DNA of 64,000 nucleotides, from assembly GCF_003011895.2 (NCBI RefSeq), contig NZ_PXWF02000083.1, positions 1-64,000 on the forward strand, written 5' to 3'. Positions 55,266 to 64,000 of this stretch are shown here, piece by piece. Source of the stretch: Massilia glaciei (GTDB lineage: Bacteria > Pseudomonadota > Gammaproteobacteria > Burkholderiales > Burkholderiaceae_D). Below the pieces are notes generated by a model, which had not been told where the DNA came from, made no database searches, and worked only from the letters and a program-made list of their open reading frames with translations. Each line of letters opens with the position of its first letter. Position 1 is the first letter of the stretch. The position numbers and the translations under genes were made by a program.

Positions 55266-56261
55266 TCAGCCAAACAACTCCGCGCGGGTGACCGTCGCCG
55301 TGCCGAGCTTGCCGACGACGATGCCGCCGGCGCGGTTGGCGGTGATCAGCGCGTCGCCGATCGGCATGCCGGCGCCGAGCATCGCGGCCATGGTCGCGAT
55401 GACCGTGTCGCCCGCGCCCGAGACGTCGTAGACCTCGCGCGCGGCCGCGTGCATGTGCAGCACTTGCTGTTCGGTGTAGAGGCTCATGCCCTCCTCCGAG
55501 CGCGTCAGCAGCAGGGCGTCGAGGCCGAGCTCGGCGCGCAGCGCCTGCGCCTTTTCGGTCAGCTTGTCCTCGCTGCTCCAGCTGCCGACGATGCGTTTGA
55601 GTTCGGACTTGTTGGGCGTGAGCATGGTCGCGCCCGCGTACGGCGAGAAATCGTCGCCCTTGGGGTCGACCATGACGATCTTGCCGGCCGCGCGCGCCGA
55701 TTTGATCATCGCGGCCACGTTGACCAAGCTGCCCTTGTTGTAGTCGGACAGGATGACGACGTCGTACTCCGGCAGCAAGGCGTTGAACTGGGTGAGCTTG
55801 TCGCGCAGCACGACCTCGGTCGGCGCGTCCTCGAAGTCGATGCGCAGCAGTTGCTGCTGGCGCCCGATGACGCGCAGCTTGATGATGGTCGAGATCGCCT
55901 CGTCGCGCTGCAGGTAGCTGTGGATGCTTGAATCGACGAGCAATTGCGCCACCTGCGCGCCCGCCTCGTCGGCACCGACCACGCCGAGCAGGCCGCAGTG
56001 GGCGCCCAGCGCGGCGGCGTTGCGCGCCACGTTGGCGGCGCCGCCGAGGCGCTCCTCGCGCCGCTCGATGCGCACCACCGGCACCGGGGCCTCGGGCGAG
56101 ATGCGGCTGACGTCGCCGAACCAGTAGCGGTCGAGCATGACGTCGCCGACCACGAGGATGCGGACCGTGTCGAGGACCGGGGCGGCCACGCGCGGGATGG
56201 CGTCGGCGCTGATTTCGCTGCTGATGCTTGTTTTTGTGATGATGTTGTTGGCTGTGGTCAT
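55266..56261 (-). CDS. rfaE1: D-glycero-beta-D-manno-heptose-7-phosphate kinase
   Basis: 331 residues from ATG 56261, 2 bp after the ugd stop. A PfkB-type kinase: ILVVGDVMLDRYWFGDVSRI, ERLGGAANVARNAAALGA, MVDPKGDDFSPYAGATMLTP and VYDVSGAGDTVIATMAAML with the catalytic Asp. Only the kinase domain is present; the nucleotidyltransferase half of bifunctional HldE must be elsewhere. A TTG at 56267 overlapping the ugd stop is a less likely start. Works in ADP-heptose synthesis for LPS core. Confidence 0.92.
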   Translation of the reverse strand: MTTANNIITKTSISSEISADAIPRVAAPVLDTVRILVVGDVMLDRYWFGDVSRISPEAPVPVVRIERREERLGGAANVARNAAALGAHCGLLGVVGADEAGAQVAQLLVDSSIHSYLQRDEAISTIIKLRVIGRQQQLLRIDFEDAPTEVVLRDKLTQFNALLPEYDVVILSDYNKGSLVNVAAMIKSARAAGKIVMVDPKGDDFSPYAGATMLTPNKSELKRIVGSWSSEDKLTEKAQALRAELGLDALLLTRSEEGMSLYTEQQVLHMHAAAREVYDVSGAGDTVIATMAAMLGAGMPIGDALITANRAGGIVVGKLGTATVTRAELFG

Positions 56262-56263
56262 GG

Positions 56264-57634
56264 TCAATGGGTTCGGGTCAGGGCGGAACGGCCGATGCCG
56301 TGGTATTCAATGCCGTATTCTGCCATGAGTTGCGGCTGAAACAGATTGCGGCCGTCGAAGATGACCGGGTAATTCAGGCGCGCCTTGATTTGGGCAAAAT
56401 CGGGGCTGCGGAAGGCCTTCCATTCGGTCACGATGACGAGCGCCTCGGCGCCGTCGAGCGCCTCCATCGGGCCGGCCACGAAGTCGATGCGGGCCAGCTC
56501 GTCGGCGGTGAAGTCGCGCGCGAACACGCGCGCCGCCTCGTCCATGGCGACCGGGTCGAACACGGCCACGCTGGCGCCGCTGTCGATCAGTTCGCGCAGC
56601 AGCACGCGCGCCGGCGCGCCGCGCATGTCGTCGGTGTTGGGCTTGAAGGACAGGCCCCAGACGGCGAATCGCTTGCCGGCGAGGTCTCTGCCGAAGCGGC
56701 GCATCACTTTGCGTCCCAGCACCTGTTTCTGGCGCTCGTTGACGGTCTCGACGGCGCGCAGGATCAGCAGTTCGAGGTCGTGCTGGGACGCCGTGTGCGA
56801 GAGCGCCCGCACGTCTTTCGGGAAGCAGGAGCCGCCGTAGCCGGCGCCCGCGTACAGGAAGCCGTGGCCGATGCGCGGGTCCGAGCCGATGCCGCGGCGC
56901 ACCGCCTCGATGTCGGCCCCGACCTGGTCGGCCAGGTTGGCCAGCTCGTTCATGAACGAGATGCGGGTCGCGAGCATGGCGTTGGCGGCGTATTTGGTGA
57001 ACTCGGCCGAGCGCACGTCCATCCAGTGGGTGCGCTCGCGGTGGCGGTTGAACGGCCGGTACAATTGCGTCATGAGGAGCCGCGCGCGCTCGCCCTCTTT
57101 GTCGTTGGCATGGCCGATGACGATGCGGTCGGGCCGCATGAAGTCTTCGACCGCGGCACCCTCTTTTAAAAATTCGGGATTGGAGACCACCGAGAACGTG
57201 GCGTCGACCCCGCGCAGCGCGAGATGGCCGCCGATGATCGCGCCGACCCGGTCGCCGGTTCCGACCGGCACGGTCGATTTGTCGACCACGACCTTGAAAC
57301 CAGTCATGTGGCGGCCGATGCTCTCGGCCGCCGACAGCACGTGCGTCAGGTCGGCCGAGCCGTCCTCGTCGGGCGGGGTGCCCACAGCGATGAACAGCAG
57401 CTCGCCATGGGCGACGGCGGCCCCGATATCGCTCGAGAAGACCAGCCGGCCGGCGTTGCGGTTGCGCAGGACGACGTCGACCAGGCCAGGTTCGTGGATC
57501 GGAATGCCGCCGTCGTTGAGCAGGGCTATTTTTGCGGCGTCGAGGTCGAGGCAAAACACGTCGTTGCCCTGCTCGGCCAGGCAGGCGCCCGTGACCAAGC
57601 CCACATAACCGGTGCCGATGATCGTGATCCTCAT
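56264..57634 (-). CDS. ugd: UDP-glucose 6-dehydrogenase
   Basis: 456 residues from ATG 57634 (AAAGGACGACGAA upstream). [20 protein letters not shown] is the Rossmann start; [13 protein letters not shown], the middle-domain [29 protein letters not shown] with catalytic Cys, and [12 protein letters not shown] are complete. It oxidises UDP-glucose to UDP-glucuronate for surface polysaccharide. Forms an operon with rfaE1 downstream. Confidence 0.95.
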   Translation of the reverse strand: MRITIIGTGYVGLVTGACLAEQGNDVFCLDLDAAKIALLNDGGIPIHEPGLVDVVLRNRNAGRLVFSSDIGAAVAHGELLFIAVGTPPDEDGSADLTHVLSAAESIGRHMTGFKVVVDKSTVPVGTGDRVGAIIGGHLALRGVDATFSVVSNPEFLKEGAAVEDFMRPDRIVIGHANDKEGERARLLMTQLYRPFNRHRERTHWMDVRSAEFTKYAANAMLATRISFMNELANLADQVGADIEAVRRGIGSDPRIGHGFLYAGAGYGGSCFPKDVRALSHTASQHDLELLILRAVETVNERQKQVLGRKVMRRFGRDLAGKRFAVWGLSFKPNTDDMRGAPARVLLRELIDSGASVAVFDPVAMDEAARVFARDFTADELARIDFVAGPMEALDGAEALVIVTEWKAFRSPDFAQIKARLNYPVIFDGRNLFQPQLMAEYGIEYHGIGRSALTRTH

Positions 57635-57962
57635 TTCGTCGTCCTTTCGCGAAGTTGGCCAAAAGGATGCGAATCGAGCGCGCCACATGAACGGTTCGCG
57701 CCACATGAGCGGTTCGCGCCACATGAACGATTGCCCCACCCACCACTTCGTCATTGGCGGCCAACTCCAACATCGTCATTTTCGACATTGGCGCAAATGA
57801 CTTCCCGGGCTCGGCGCCCCCCTTAGCGGGTACCCATGCTGAAGTGGCCTGAACCCGCATGCTTTGCTTGTCTGAACGCTCGGCATGGGTTCCCGCTTTC
57901 GCGGGAATGACGGTGGTGCGGTGGTTTCGCGTTGCCTTTGGCCTTCGATACTAGGGTGAAAC
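57635..57962. repeat. 18-bp tandem repeat and family C hairpin between lapB and ugd
   Basis: CGCGCCACATGAACGGTT occurs three times in tandem (57679-57732; the later copies change one base each) in the ugd leader. A family C copy with inverted ends follows (GGGTACCCATGC ... GCATGGGTTCCCGCTTTCGC, about 57800-57914). No gene seen. Confidence 0.8.
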
Positions 57963-59138
57963 TTAATTCATGACATTGAGCTCTTCGGTGCGGCGGGGTG
58001 GATAAGTTTCCCAACGACTACATCCAGGGCACTGCCAGTAGAACTGGCGCGCCTTGAAACCGCAGTGGCTGCACTGGTAGCGGGCCAGCTTTTGCGTGTA
58101 GCCGTGGACGAGGTTTTTCACCATCGACAGTTCTTCGAAGATGTTGGCGGGCGCGTCCATCATGCGGGCCTCGAGCAGTTTGTCGAGGCCCAGCAGGGTC
58201 GGCGTGCGGCGCAGCTCTTCCACCACTAACTGTTTGGCAGCTTCGACGCCGTCTAGTTCGAGCACCGCCTTGAACACAACCTCGATCAGATCAATAGATG
58301 ACGCTTCTGCGAGGTAGGCGCGCAATAGATTGACGCCCTCCTGCGGCCGGCCGACCTTGCGGTAGCCGTCCATCAGGCGCCCGGCGACCAGCGCCACGTG
58401 CGGCACGCTTTGCTGCTCGACCCGGCGCCAGGTCAGCAGCGCGCCCTCGATGTCGCCCTGGGCGAGTTGGGCGTCGCCCGTGAGCATGGTCGCGCGCACG
58501 TTCTTGCGGTCGGCGTGCAGCGCCTTGTCGAGCAGGGCCATGGCCTCGGCCACCTGCAGGTGCACCAGCGCGTCCTGCGCCAATTCGCAATAGAACTGCG
58601 CGATCTCCTTTTGGCGCTCGCCGGCGCCCGATTCCTGCAGCCCGACCGCCGCCTCGATCGCACGCGTCCATTCCTTTTCGCGCTGGAAGATTTCGAGCAG
58701 CGAGCGCCGGGCCTGCACCGCGTACGGGGTCTCGACGAGCTGGTTGAAGGTTTCCTCGGCGCGGTCGAGCAGGCCGGCCTTGAGGTAATCCATGCCCAGT
58801 TCGTATTGCGCCTGCATTTGTTGCTCTTGCGGCAGGTCGGGGCGCGCCAGCAGGTTCTGGTGGACCCGGATCGCACGCTCGATCTCGCCGCGGCGGCGGA
58901 ACAGGTTGCCCAGCGCGAAGTGCATATCGGCCGATTCGGAGTCGAGCTTGACGATCTCGATGAAGGCGTCGATCGCCTTGTCGGGCTGCTCGTTGAGCAA
59001 AAAATTCAGGCCCTTGAAATAGCCGCTCGGCAGGGTGCGCGACTCGGACACGAGTTGCTTGATGTCCACGCGCGCGGCAACCCAGCCGAGGCCGAAAAAG
59101 ACGGGGATGCCGAGCAGCCACCAGAGTTCAAAATCCAT
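57963..59138 (-). CDS. lapB: Lipopolysaccharide assembly protein LapB
   Basis: 391 residues. An N-terminal membrane anchor (LWWLLGIPVFFGLGWVAARV), about nine TPR repeats (YFKGLNFLLNEQPDKAIDAF, LGNLFRRRGEIERAIRVHQN and on), and a C-terminal rubredoxin-like zinc knuckle, CSHCGFKARQFYWQCPGC. It regulates LpxC turnover and LPS export. Follows lapA in the conserved order. Confidence 0.95.
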   Translation of the reverse strand: MDFELWWLLGIPVFFGLGWVAARVDIKQLVSESRTLPSGYFKGLNFLLNEQPDKAIDAFIEIVKLDSESADMHFALGNLFRRRGEIERAIRVHQNLLARPDLPQEQQMQAQYELGMDYLKAGLLDRAEETFNQLVETPYAVQARRSLLEIFQREKEWTRAIEAAVGLQESGAGERQKEIAQFYCELAQDALVHLQVAEAMALLDKALHADRKNVRATMLTGDAQLAQGDIEGALLTWRRVEQQSVPHVALVAGRLMDGYRKVGRPQEGVNLLRAYLAEASSIDLIEVVFKAVLELDGVEAAKQLVVEELRRTPTLLGLDKLLEARMMDAPANIFEELSMVKNLVHGYTQKLARYQCSHCGFKARQFYWQCPGCSRWETYPPRRTEELNVMN

Positions 59139-59197
59139 GCGATTGTTCGATTCTTATACTTTGTTGTTGATCTGAGCGTCGGGCCTAACCGCGGCGC

Positions 59198-59503
59198 TTA
59201 TTGCTGGGTGTTCACGCTGTCCGGCTGCGGCTGGGTCGGCACGGTGCGCGCCACGCTTTGCAGCGCGTGGATGGTGTCTTTGTGTTTGGTCGATTCGCGG
59301 CGGTGGCGGAACACAGCCGGCGTGACGGCGAGGATGCCGAGGGCGGCGCCGGCGACAAAGAACGCCAGCAGCATCAGCACCAGCGGGCCGCGCAATTCGT
59401 AGTTGAGGAACAGGTGCAGGTCGACTTCCTGCGTGTTTTTCAGCGCGAAGCCGAAGAACAGGATGAATAGAACAAAGCCAATGAGGGTGGAGACTATTTT
59501 CAT
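59198..59503 (-). CDS. lapA: LapA family protein (DUF1049)
   Basis: 101 residues with two helices (LIGFVLFILFFGFALKNTQE, LVLMLLAFFVAGAALGILAV) and a charged cytoplasmic tail. This is the LapA pattern; it pairs with LapB 59 bp downstream. Confidence 0.92.
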   Translation of the reverse strand: MKIVSTLIGFVLFILFFGFALKNTQEVDLHLFLNYELRGPLVLMLLAFFVAGAALGILAVTPAVFRHRRESTKHKDTIHALQSVARTVPTQPQPDSVNTQQ

Positions 59504-59751
59504 CAGTCGCGTCCAGTATAAATATTCAAAGAGATTCGAAGAGATTCAAAGTGTTGCAATGATAAACGCAAACGGCAGGATAAACGCAAACGGCAGGATA
59601 AACGCAAACGGCAGGAGAAGCGCAAACACGAGGGCCGGGACAAAAAAGGGCCGGGGGCGAAACGGCGACGGCGAAAAAAAACGGCATCCATGGACGCCGT
59701 TGTTGTGTTCGGGCTAGCGGGTACGCCAAGCATACCCGCTGTCCAAACGAC
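59504..59751. repeat. 18-bp tandem repeat and ihfB terminator
   Basis: ATAAACGCAAACGGCAGG occurs three times perfectly and once degenerate (59563-59634), after two copies of AGAGATTC. AACGGC (59680) / GCCGTT (59696-59701) with A8 on the left is a terminator for the leftward ihfB transcript. Confidence 0.85.
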
Positions 59752-60057
59752 TCAGTCTTCGATGATCGGTTGCCCGACCATCGCGTCGACCCGCTCGCGC
59801 AACTGCTTGCCCGGCTTGAAGTGGGGCACCCGTTTCTCGGGCACCATCACCTTGTCGCCGGACTTCGGGTTGCGTCCGATGCGTGGCGGCCGGCTGTTGA
59901 GCGCAAAACTGCCAAAACCGCGGATCTCGATGCGCTGACCGGTCGCCAGGGCGTTGGTCATTGCATCGAGGATGGTCTTGACGGCGTACTCCGCATCCTT
60001 GGCCACCAGCTGAGAATAACGCTCAGCGAGGCGGTTGATTAACTCGGACTTCGTCAT
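59752..60057 (-). CDS. ihfB: Integration host factor subunit beta
   Basis: 101 residues. [20 protein letters not shown], the [12 protein letters not shown] strand and the DNA-intercalating [20 protein letters not shown] arm are all typical of IHF-beta. With IHF-alpha it bends DNA at WATCAANNNNTTR sites. It lies directly after rpsA, as in most beta- and gammaproteobacteria. Confidence 0.96.
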   Translation of the reverse strand: MTKSELINRLAERYSQLVAKDAEYAVKTILDAMTNALATGQRIEIRGFGSFALNSRPPRIGRNPKSGDKVMVPEKRVPHFKPGKQLRERVDAMVGQPIIED

Positions 60058-60075
60058 CTGGACTGGTCCGAAAAC

Positions 60076-61791
60076 TTAGTTCTTGTTATCGAACTTGGCT
60101 TTCAACAGCGCGCCCAGGCTGGTGGTGCCTGAAGCCGCGTTGTTGTCCGACGAAGTTGCCATCTTCTGCATGGCTTCCTGGGTCTCGACATTGTCTTTCG
60201 CTTTGATCGACAGCTGGATGCTGCGCGCTTTGCGATCGATGTTGATTACCAGGGCTTCGACCGAATCGCCGACTTTCAGGTGGGTGCCGGCATCTTCGAC
60301 GCGGTCGCGCGAGATTTCGGAAGCACGCAGATAGCCTTCGACTTCTTCGGACAGTCCGATGACGGCGCCCTTAGGCTCGACCGACTTGACCGTGCCCGTT
60401 ACCAAGGAGCCTTTGTCGTTCATTGCCGCGAAGTTGTTGAACGGGTCGCCTTCGAGTTGCTTGACACCCAGGGAAACGCGCTCGCGCTCGACGTCGATGG
60501 CCAGCACGATGGCTTCGAGCTCGTCGCCCTTCTTGAAGCGGCGCACCGCCTCTTCGCCGGTTTCGGTCCACGACAGGTCGGACAGGTGCACCAGGCCGTC
60601 GATGTTGCCGGCCAGGCCGATGAACACGCCGAAGTCGGTGATCGACTTGATCGCGCCGCGCACTTTGTCGCCCTTCTTGTGGGTGACGCCAAAGTCATCC
60701 CATGGATTTGCTTTGCACTGCTTCATGCCCAGCGAAATGCGGCGGCGCTCTTCGTCGATCTCGAGAACCATCACTTCCACTTCGTCGCCCAGTTGGACAA
60801 CCTTGTTTGGAGCGACGTTCTTGTTGGTCCAATCCATTTCGGAAACGTGGACCAGACCTTCGATGCCCTGCTCGACTTCCACGAACGCGCCGTAGTCGGT
60901 CAGGTTCGTTACTTTGCCGAACAAACGGGTGCTTTGTGGGTAACGACGGGACAGACCGGTCCAAGGATCGTCGCCCAGTTGCTTCACGCCCAGCGAAACG
61001 CGATTCTTTTCTTGATCGTATTTCAGGACTTTGGCGGTGATTTCCTGGCCAACCGTCAGCACTTCCGACGGATGACGCACGCGGCGCCATGCGAGGTCGG
61101 TGATGTGCAGCAGGCCGTCGATGCCGCCCAGGTCCACGAAGGCGCCATAGTCGGTGATGTTCTTGACGATACCGGTGACGACGGTGCCTTCTTTCAGGGT
61201 TTCCATCAGCTTCTGGCGCTCTTCGCCCATCGATGCTTCGATGACGGCGCGGCGCGACAGCACCACGTTGTTGCGCTTGCGGTCGAGCTTGATGACCTTG
61301 AATTCGAGCGTCTTGCCTTCGAACGGGGTGGTGTCCTTGACCGGACGGGTGTCGACCAGCGAACCGGGCAGGAACGCGCGGATGCCGTTGGTCAGAACGG
61401 TCAAGCCGCCCTTGACTTTGCCGTTGACGGTGCCGATGACGATCTCGCCCGACTCCATTGCTTTTTCCAGCGCCAGCCACGATGCGAGGCGCTTGGCCTT
61501 GTCACGCGACAAGATGGTGTCGCCGAAGCCGTTTTCCAGCGATTCGATCGCTACGGAAACGAAGTCGCCGACTTGAACTTCCAGTTCGCCCTGGTCGTTC
61601 TTGAATTCTTCGATGGGAATGAACGCTTCAGATTTGAGGCCGGCGTTGACGATCACGAAATTGTGGTCGAGGCGCACGACTTCAGCGGAAATGACTTCGC
61701 CGGAGCGCATATCTTGACGCGACAAGGACTCTTCGAAGAGCGCGGCAAAGCTTTCCATACCGGTTGATTCGGTAGCTGTGACTGTAGACAT
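60076..61791 (-). CDS. rpsA: 30S ribosomal protein S1
   Basis: 571 residues with six S1 (OB-fold) repeats; domains 3-6 are clear, for instance [60 protein letters not shown]. It binds mRNA leaders on the small subunit. Codon use is less GC3-extreme than the neighbours, as expected for a highly expressed gene. Confidence 0.97.
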   Translation of the reverse strand: MSTVTATESTGMESFAALFEESLSRQDMRSGEVISAEVVRLDHNFVIVNAGLKSEAFIPIEEFKNDQGELEVQVGDFVSVAIESLENGFGDTILSRDKAKRLASWLALEKAMESGEIVIGTVNGKVKGGLTVLTNGIRAFLPGSLVDTRPVKDTTPFEGKTLEFKVIKLDRKRNNVVLSRRAVIEASMGEERQKLMETLKEGTVVTGIVKNITDYGAFVDLGGIDGLLHITDLAWRRVRHPSEVLTVGQEITAKVLKYDQEKNRVSLGVKQLGDDPWTGLSRRYPQSTRLFGKVTNLTDYGAFVEVEQGIEGLVHVSEMDWTNKNVAPNKVVQLGDEVEVMVLEIDEERRRISLGMKQCKANPWDDFGVTHKKGDKVRGAIKSITDFGVFIGLAGNIDGLVHLSDLSWTETGEEAVRRFKKGDELEAIVLAIDVERERVSLGVKQLEGDPFNNFAAMNDKGSLVTGTVKSVEPKGAVIGLSEEVEGYLRASEISRDRVEDAGTHLKVGDSVEALVINIDRKARSIQLSIKAKDNVETQEAMQKMATSSDNNAASGTTSLGALLKAKFDNKN

Positions 61792-61913
61792 AGGTTTTTA
61801 CACGAGTTAGCCAGCAGAGATCGCGTTATGCGACTTTAAACTGGGTTAAGTTAATCCAACGCCCGCAACGGCAACATTGCCGCGGCAGACACCTGGCGAA
61901 GCCGCGAGCGGCT

Positions 61914-62582
61914 TCAGCCTTTCGGGTGCGCATACCATTTCAACACCTGTTCGACGGCTTCGTCAGCCGTCATATTGGACGTATCGAGGATATGGGCACC
62001 TTCTGCGGGGACCAGCGGGGCGATCGCGCGGTGGGTATCGCGGTCGTCGCGCGCCTTCAGATCACACAACAGGTCTTCCATACTAGCAGAAAAGCCCTTG
62101 TCAATCAATTGCTTATATCTGCGTTGCGCCCGCGCCTCGGCGCTTGCCGTGAGGAACACCTTGAGCTGGGCGTTGGGGAAAATGACCGTTCCCATGTCGC
62201 GCCCGTCGGCCACCAGGCCAGGCCCCTTGCGGAACCCCAGTTGCAGGGCGAACAGGGCTTGGCGCAGGGCCGGCAGCGAGGCGATTTTCGATGCGAGCGT
62301 GCCGACCTCCTCGGCCCGGATCGCGTTCGAGACGTTTTTATTGTTGAGGAAGATTTCGCCATTCTCGAACTTGACCGGCAGGTGCTCGGCCAGCTTGGCC
62401 AAGGCGTGCTCGTCGTTCAGGGGCGTGGCGTGCTGGATCGCCGACAAGGCCGTGAGCCGGTACAGGGCGCCCGAGTCGAGGTAGTGGAACTTGAGGCGGT
62501 CGGCCACGCGATGGGCGACGGTGCCCTTGCCGGAGGCGGTCGGTCCGTCGATGGTGATGACTGGGATCTGGGAATGGGGCAT
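61914..62582 (-). CDS. cmk: Cytidylate kinase
   Basis: 222 residues. [20 protein letters not shown] is the P-loop; [32 protein letters not shown] and [10 protein letters not shown] follow as in CMP kinases. Lies between aroA and rpsA as usual. The 3' part has a lower GC than the rest. Confidence 0.96.
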   Translation of the reverse strand: MPHSQIPVITIDGPTASGKGTVAHRVADRLKFHYLDSGALYRLTALSAIQHATPLNDEHALAKLAEHLPVKFENGEIFLNNKNVSNAIRAEEVGTLASKIASLPALRQALFALQLGFRKGPGLVADGRDMGTVIFPNAQLKVFLTASAEARAQRRYKQLIDKGFSASMEDLLCDLKARDDRDTHRAIAPLVPAEGAHILDTSNMTADEAVEQVLKWYAHPKG

Positions 62583-62718
62583 ATGTGCTTGTTATTGGTT
62601 AGCGCACCCACCACTATCATTCCTGCCATTGCCAGAAATGACTTCCCGCCTACGCGGGAATGACGGGGGGGGGTGTTTCGGGTTCCCGATGGCCGCATGT
62701 GTTTATGCGGCAAAGCAG
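62583..62718. other. Short gap between cmk and aroA with hairpin repeats
   Basis: ATTCCTGCCATTGCCAGAAAT and TTCCCGCCTACGCGGGAA (62641-62662) are the small hairpins that accompany family C elsewhere. Nothing else seen. Confidence 0.55.
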
Positions 62719-64000
62719 TCAGAATAACTCTTCGCGGGCGATTGATGCAAATGCCTCGAAATACTCGGGGAAGGTCTTGGCCACGCATTTCGGGTCGTTG
62801 ATGCGCATCTGGTTGCCGCGCAGGGCCCGGCCGTCGAGCGAGGCGAGCGAGAAGCACATCGCCATGCGGTGGTCGTCGTAGGTGTCGATGGTGGCGGCGG
62901 CGATGATCTCGGGCGGCGTGATGCGGATGAAATCGGGCCCCTCCTCGACCAGCGCGCCCAGTTTGCGCAGCTCGGTGGCCATGGCCGAGAGGCGGTCGGT
63001 CTCCTTCACGCGCCAGCTGGCGATGTTGCGCAGCGTGCTCGTGCCGTCGGCGTAGAGCGCGGCCACGGCGATCGTCATGGCGGCGTCGGGGATGTGGTTG
63101 AAATCGGCGTCGATCGCCTTGAGCACGCCGTTCGAGCGCGCCTCGATCCAGTTGTCGCCGCGGGTGATGGTCGCGCCCATTTGCTCGAGCGCCTCGGCAA
63201 AGCGCACGTCGCCCTGGATGCTGTCGCGGCCCACGCCCTCGACCCGCACCGGCCCGCCCGCGATGGCGCCGGCGGCCAGAAAGTACGAGGCCGAGGAGGC
63301 GTCGCCCTCGACGTAGATCTCGCCCGGGCTCGCGTAGTGCTGGCCCGGCTGCACAGTGAACGAGGTCCAGCCGTCCTGCTCGACCCGCACCCCGAAGCGG
63401 CGCATCAGGTTCAGGGTGATCTCGATGTAGGGCTTGGAGATGAGTTCGCCGACGACGTCGATGCTGACCGGGTGGGTCTTGGCCATCAGCGGCGCGGCCA
63501 TCAGCACGGCGGTCAGGAACTGGCTAGAGACGTTGCCGCGCACCGACATGCGCTCGGCGTGGATGTGGCCGCGGCGGATGCGCAGCGGCGGAAAGCCCGG
63601 CTCGCCCGTGTACTCGATCTGGGCGCCGATCGCGTTGAGGGCGTCGACCAGGTCGCCGATCGGGCGCTCGTGCATGCGCGAGACCCCGTGCAGGGTGTAG
63701 TCGCCGCCGATCACGGCCAGCGCCGCGGTCAGGGGGCGGATCGCGGTGCCGGCGTTGCCCATGAAGAGGTCGGCGGCGTGGACCGGCAGGACGCCGTCGA
63801 CGCCGTGCACCAGGTGGGTGTGCTCGTCGAGCTGGTCCCACTTGACGCCGAGCGAGCGCAGCGCGCCTAGCATCACCAGCGTGTCGTCCGAGGCCAGCAG
63901 GCCGCGGATGGTGGTGGTCCCGCCGGCCAGCGCCGCGAGCAGCAAGGTGCGGTTCGAGATGCTCTTGGAGCCGGGCAGGCGCACCGTGCCTTCGACGTGC
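62719..64000 (-). CDS. aroA: 3-phosphoshikimate 1-carboxyvinyltransferase (5' end outside window)
   Basis: The frame is open to the window edge; 427 codons are visible. [20 protein letters not shown] is near the natural start, so only a few residues are missing. [49 protein letters not shown] and [20 protein letters not shown] complete the EPSP synthase pattern. It joins PEP to shikimate 3-phosphate in aromatic amino acid synthesis. Confidence 0.96.
   Translation of the reverse strand, partial: HVEGTVRLPGSKSISNRTLLLAALAGGTTTIRGLLASDDTLVMLGALRSLGVKWDQLDEHTHLVHGVDGVLPVHAADLFMGNAGTAIRPLTAALAVIGGDYTLHGVSRMHERPIGDLVDALNAIGAQIEYTGEPGFPPLRIRRGHIHAERMSVRGNVSSQFLTAVLMAAPLMAKTHPVSIDVVGELISKPYIEITLNLMRRFGVRVEQDGWTSFTVQPGQHYASPGEIYVEGDASSASYFLAAGAIAGGPVRVEGVGRDSIQGDVRFAEALEQMGATITRGDNWIEARSNGVLKAIDADFNHIPDAAMTIAVAALYADGTSTLRNIASWRVKETDRLSAMATELRKLGALVEEGPDFIRITPPEIIAAATIDTYDDHRMAMCFSLASLDGRALRGNQMRINDPKCVAKTFPEYFEAFASIAREELF

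Overview
The window looks like a chromosomal segment of a high-GC betaproteobacterium of the Oxalobacteraceae (Massilia/Duganella/Janthinobacterium type). The grounds are the very high GC and strong GC3 of the real genes, the gene order aroA-cmk-rpsA-ihfB-lapA-lapB, the lpxK-trm112-kdsB-adk lipid A block, and many dispersed palindromic intergenic repeats. Taxonomy is inferred from content and synteny only; no rRNA gene is present.

Layout. 1-3.0 kb: start of a propeller-type sensor, a patatin lipase and a toxin-antitoxin locus whose toxin is split by a 167-bp palindrome. 3.0-11 kb: gamma-glutamyltransferase, a 3-hydroxyacyl-CoA dehydrogenase with an ACGT-type operator, a CoA-transferase, a pyridoxamine-oxidase-fold protein and a proton pyrophosphatase. 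11.2-15.6 kb: leftward envelope genes (exbB, exbD, lpxK, trm112, kdsB, adk). 15.7-17.1 kb: no protein gene, but seven repeat units with strict internal geometry (DnaA box, exactly 45 bp, then an IHF-like half-site), interrupted by two palindromic insertions. 17.2-23.6 kb: xseA, sodB and a split two-component system whose regulator and kinase genes enclose an oppositely oriented mipA operon. 23.6-30 kb: dsbA, then a complete B12 uptake operon (btuB-C-D-F) behind a cobalamin riboswitch. 30-34 kb: a TonB-like N-terminal protein, an M1 peptidase and a membrane protein.

33.95-40.9 kb is accessory DNA: an N-terminally truncated DUF1016 (PDDEXK) nuclease, a resolvase stub, an ORF-less group II intron recognised by its domain V, and a 1245-residue GAF/PAS/GGDEF/EAL protein bracketed by two same-orientation copies of a 165-bp palindromic element. 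40.9-51.7 kb: ylqF/rbgA, two overlapping exported proteins of unknown function, a histone-deacetylase-like hydrolase, a moxR/DUF58/transglutaminase operon, mltB and a small HTH regulator. 51.9-64 kb: cysM, an M28 peptidase, a ComEA-like protein, rfaE1 with ugd, then lapB, lapA, ihfB, rpsA, cmk and the 3' part of aroA.

The most unusual content is non-coding: the phased DnaA/IHF array, a palindromic element whose end supplies the stop codon of two different genes, short tandem duplications that repeatedly sit on gene ends, and a promoter motif shared by the two halves of the split two-component system.
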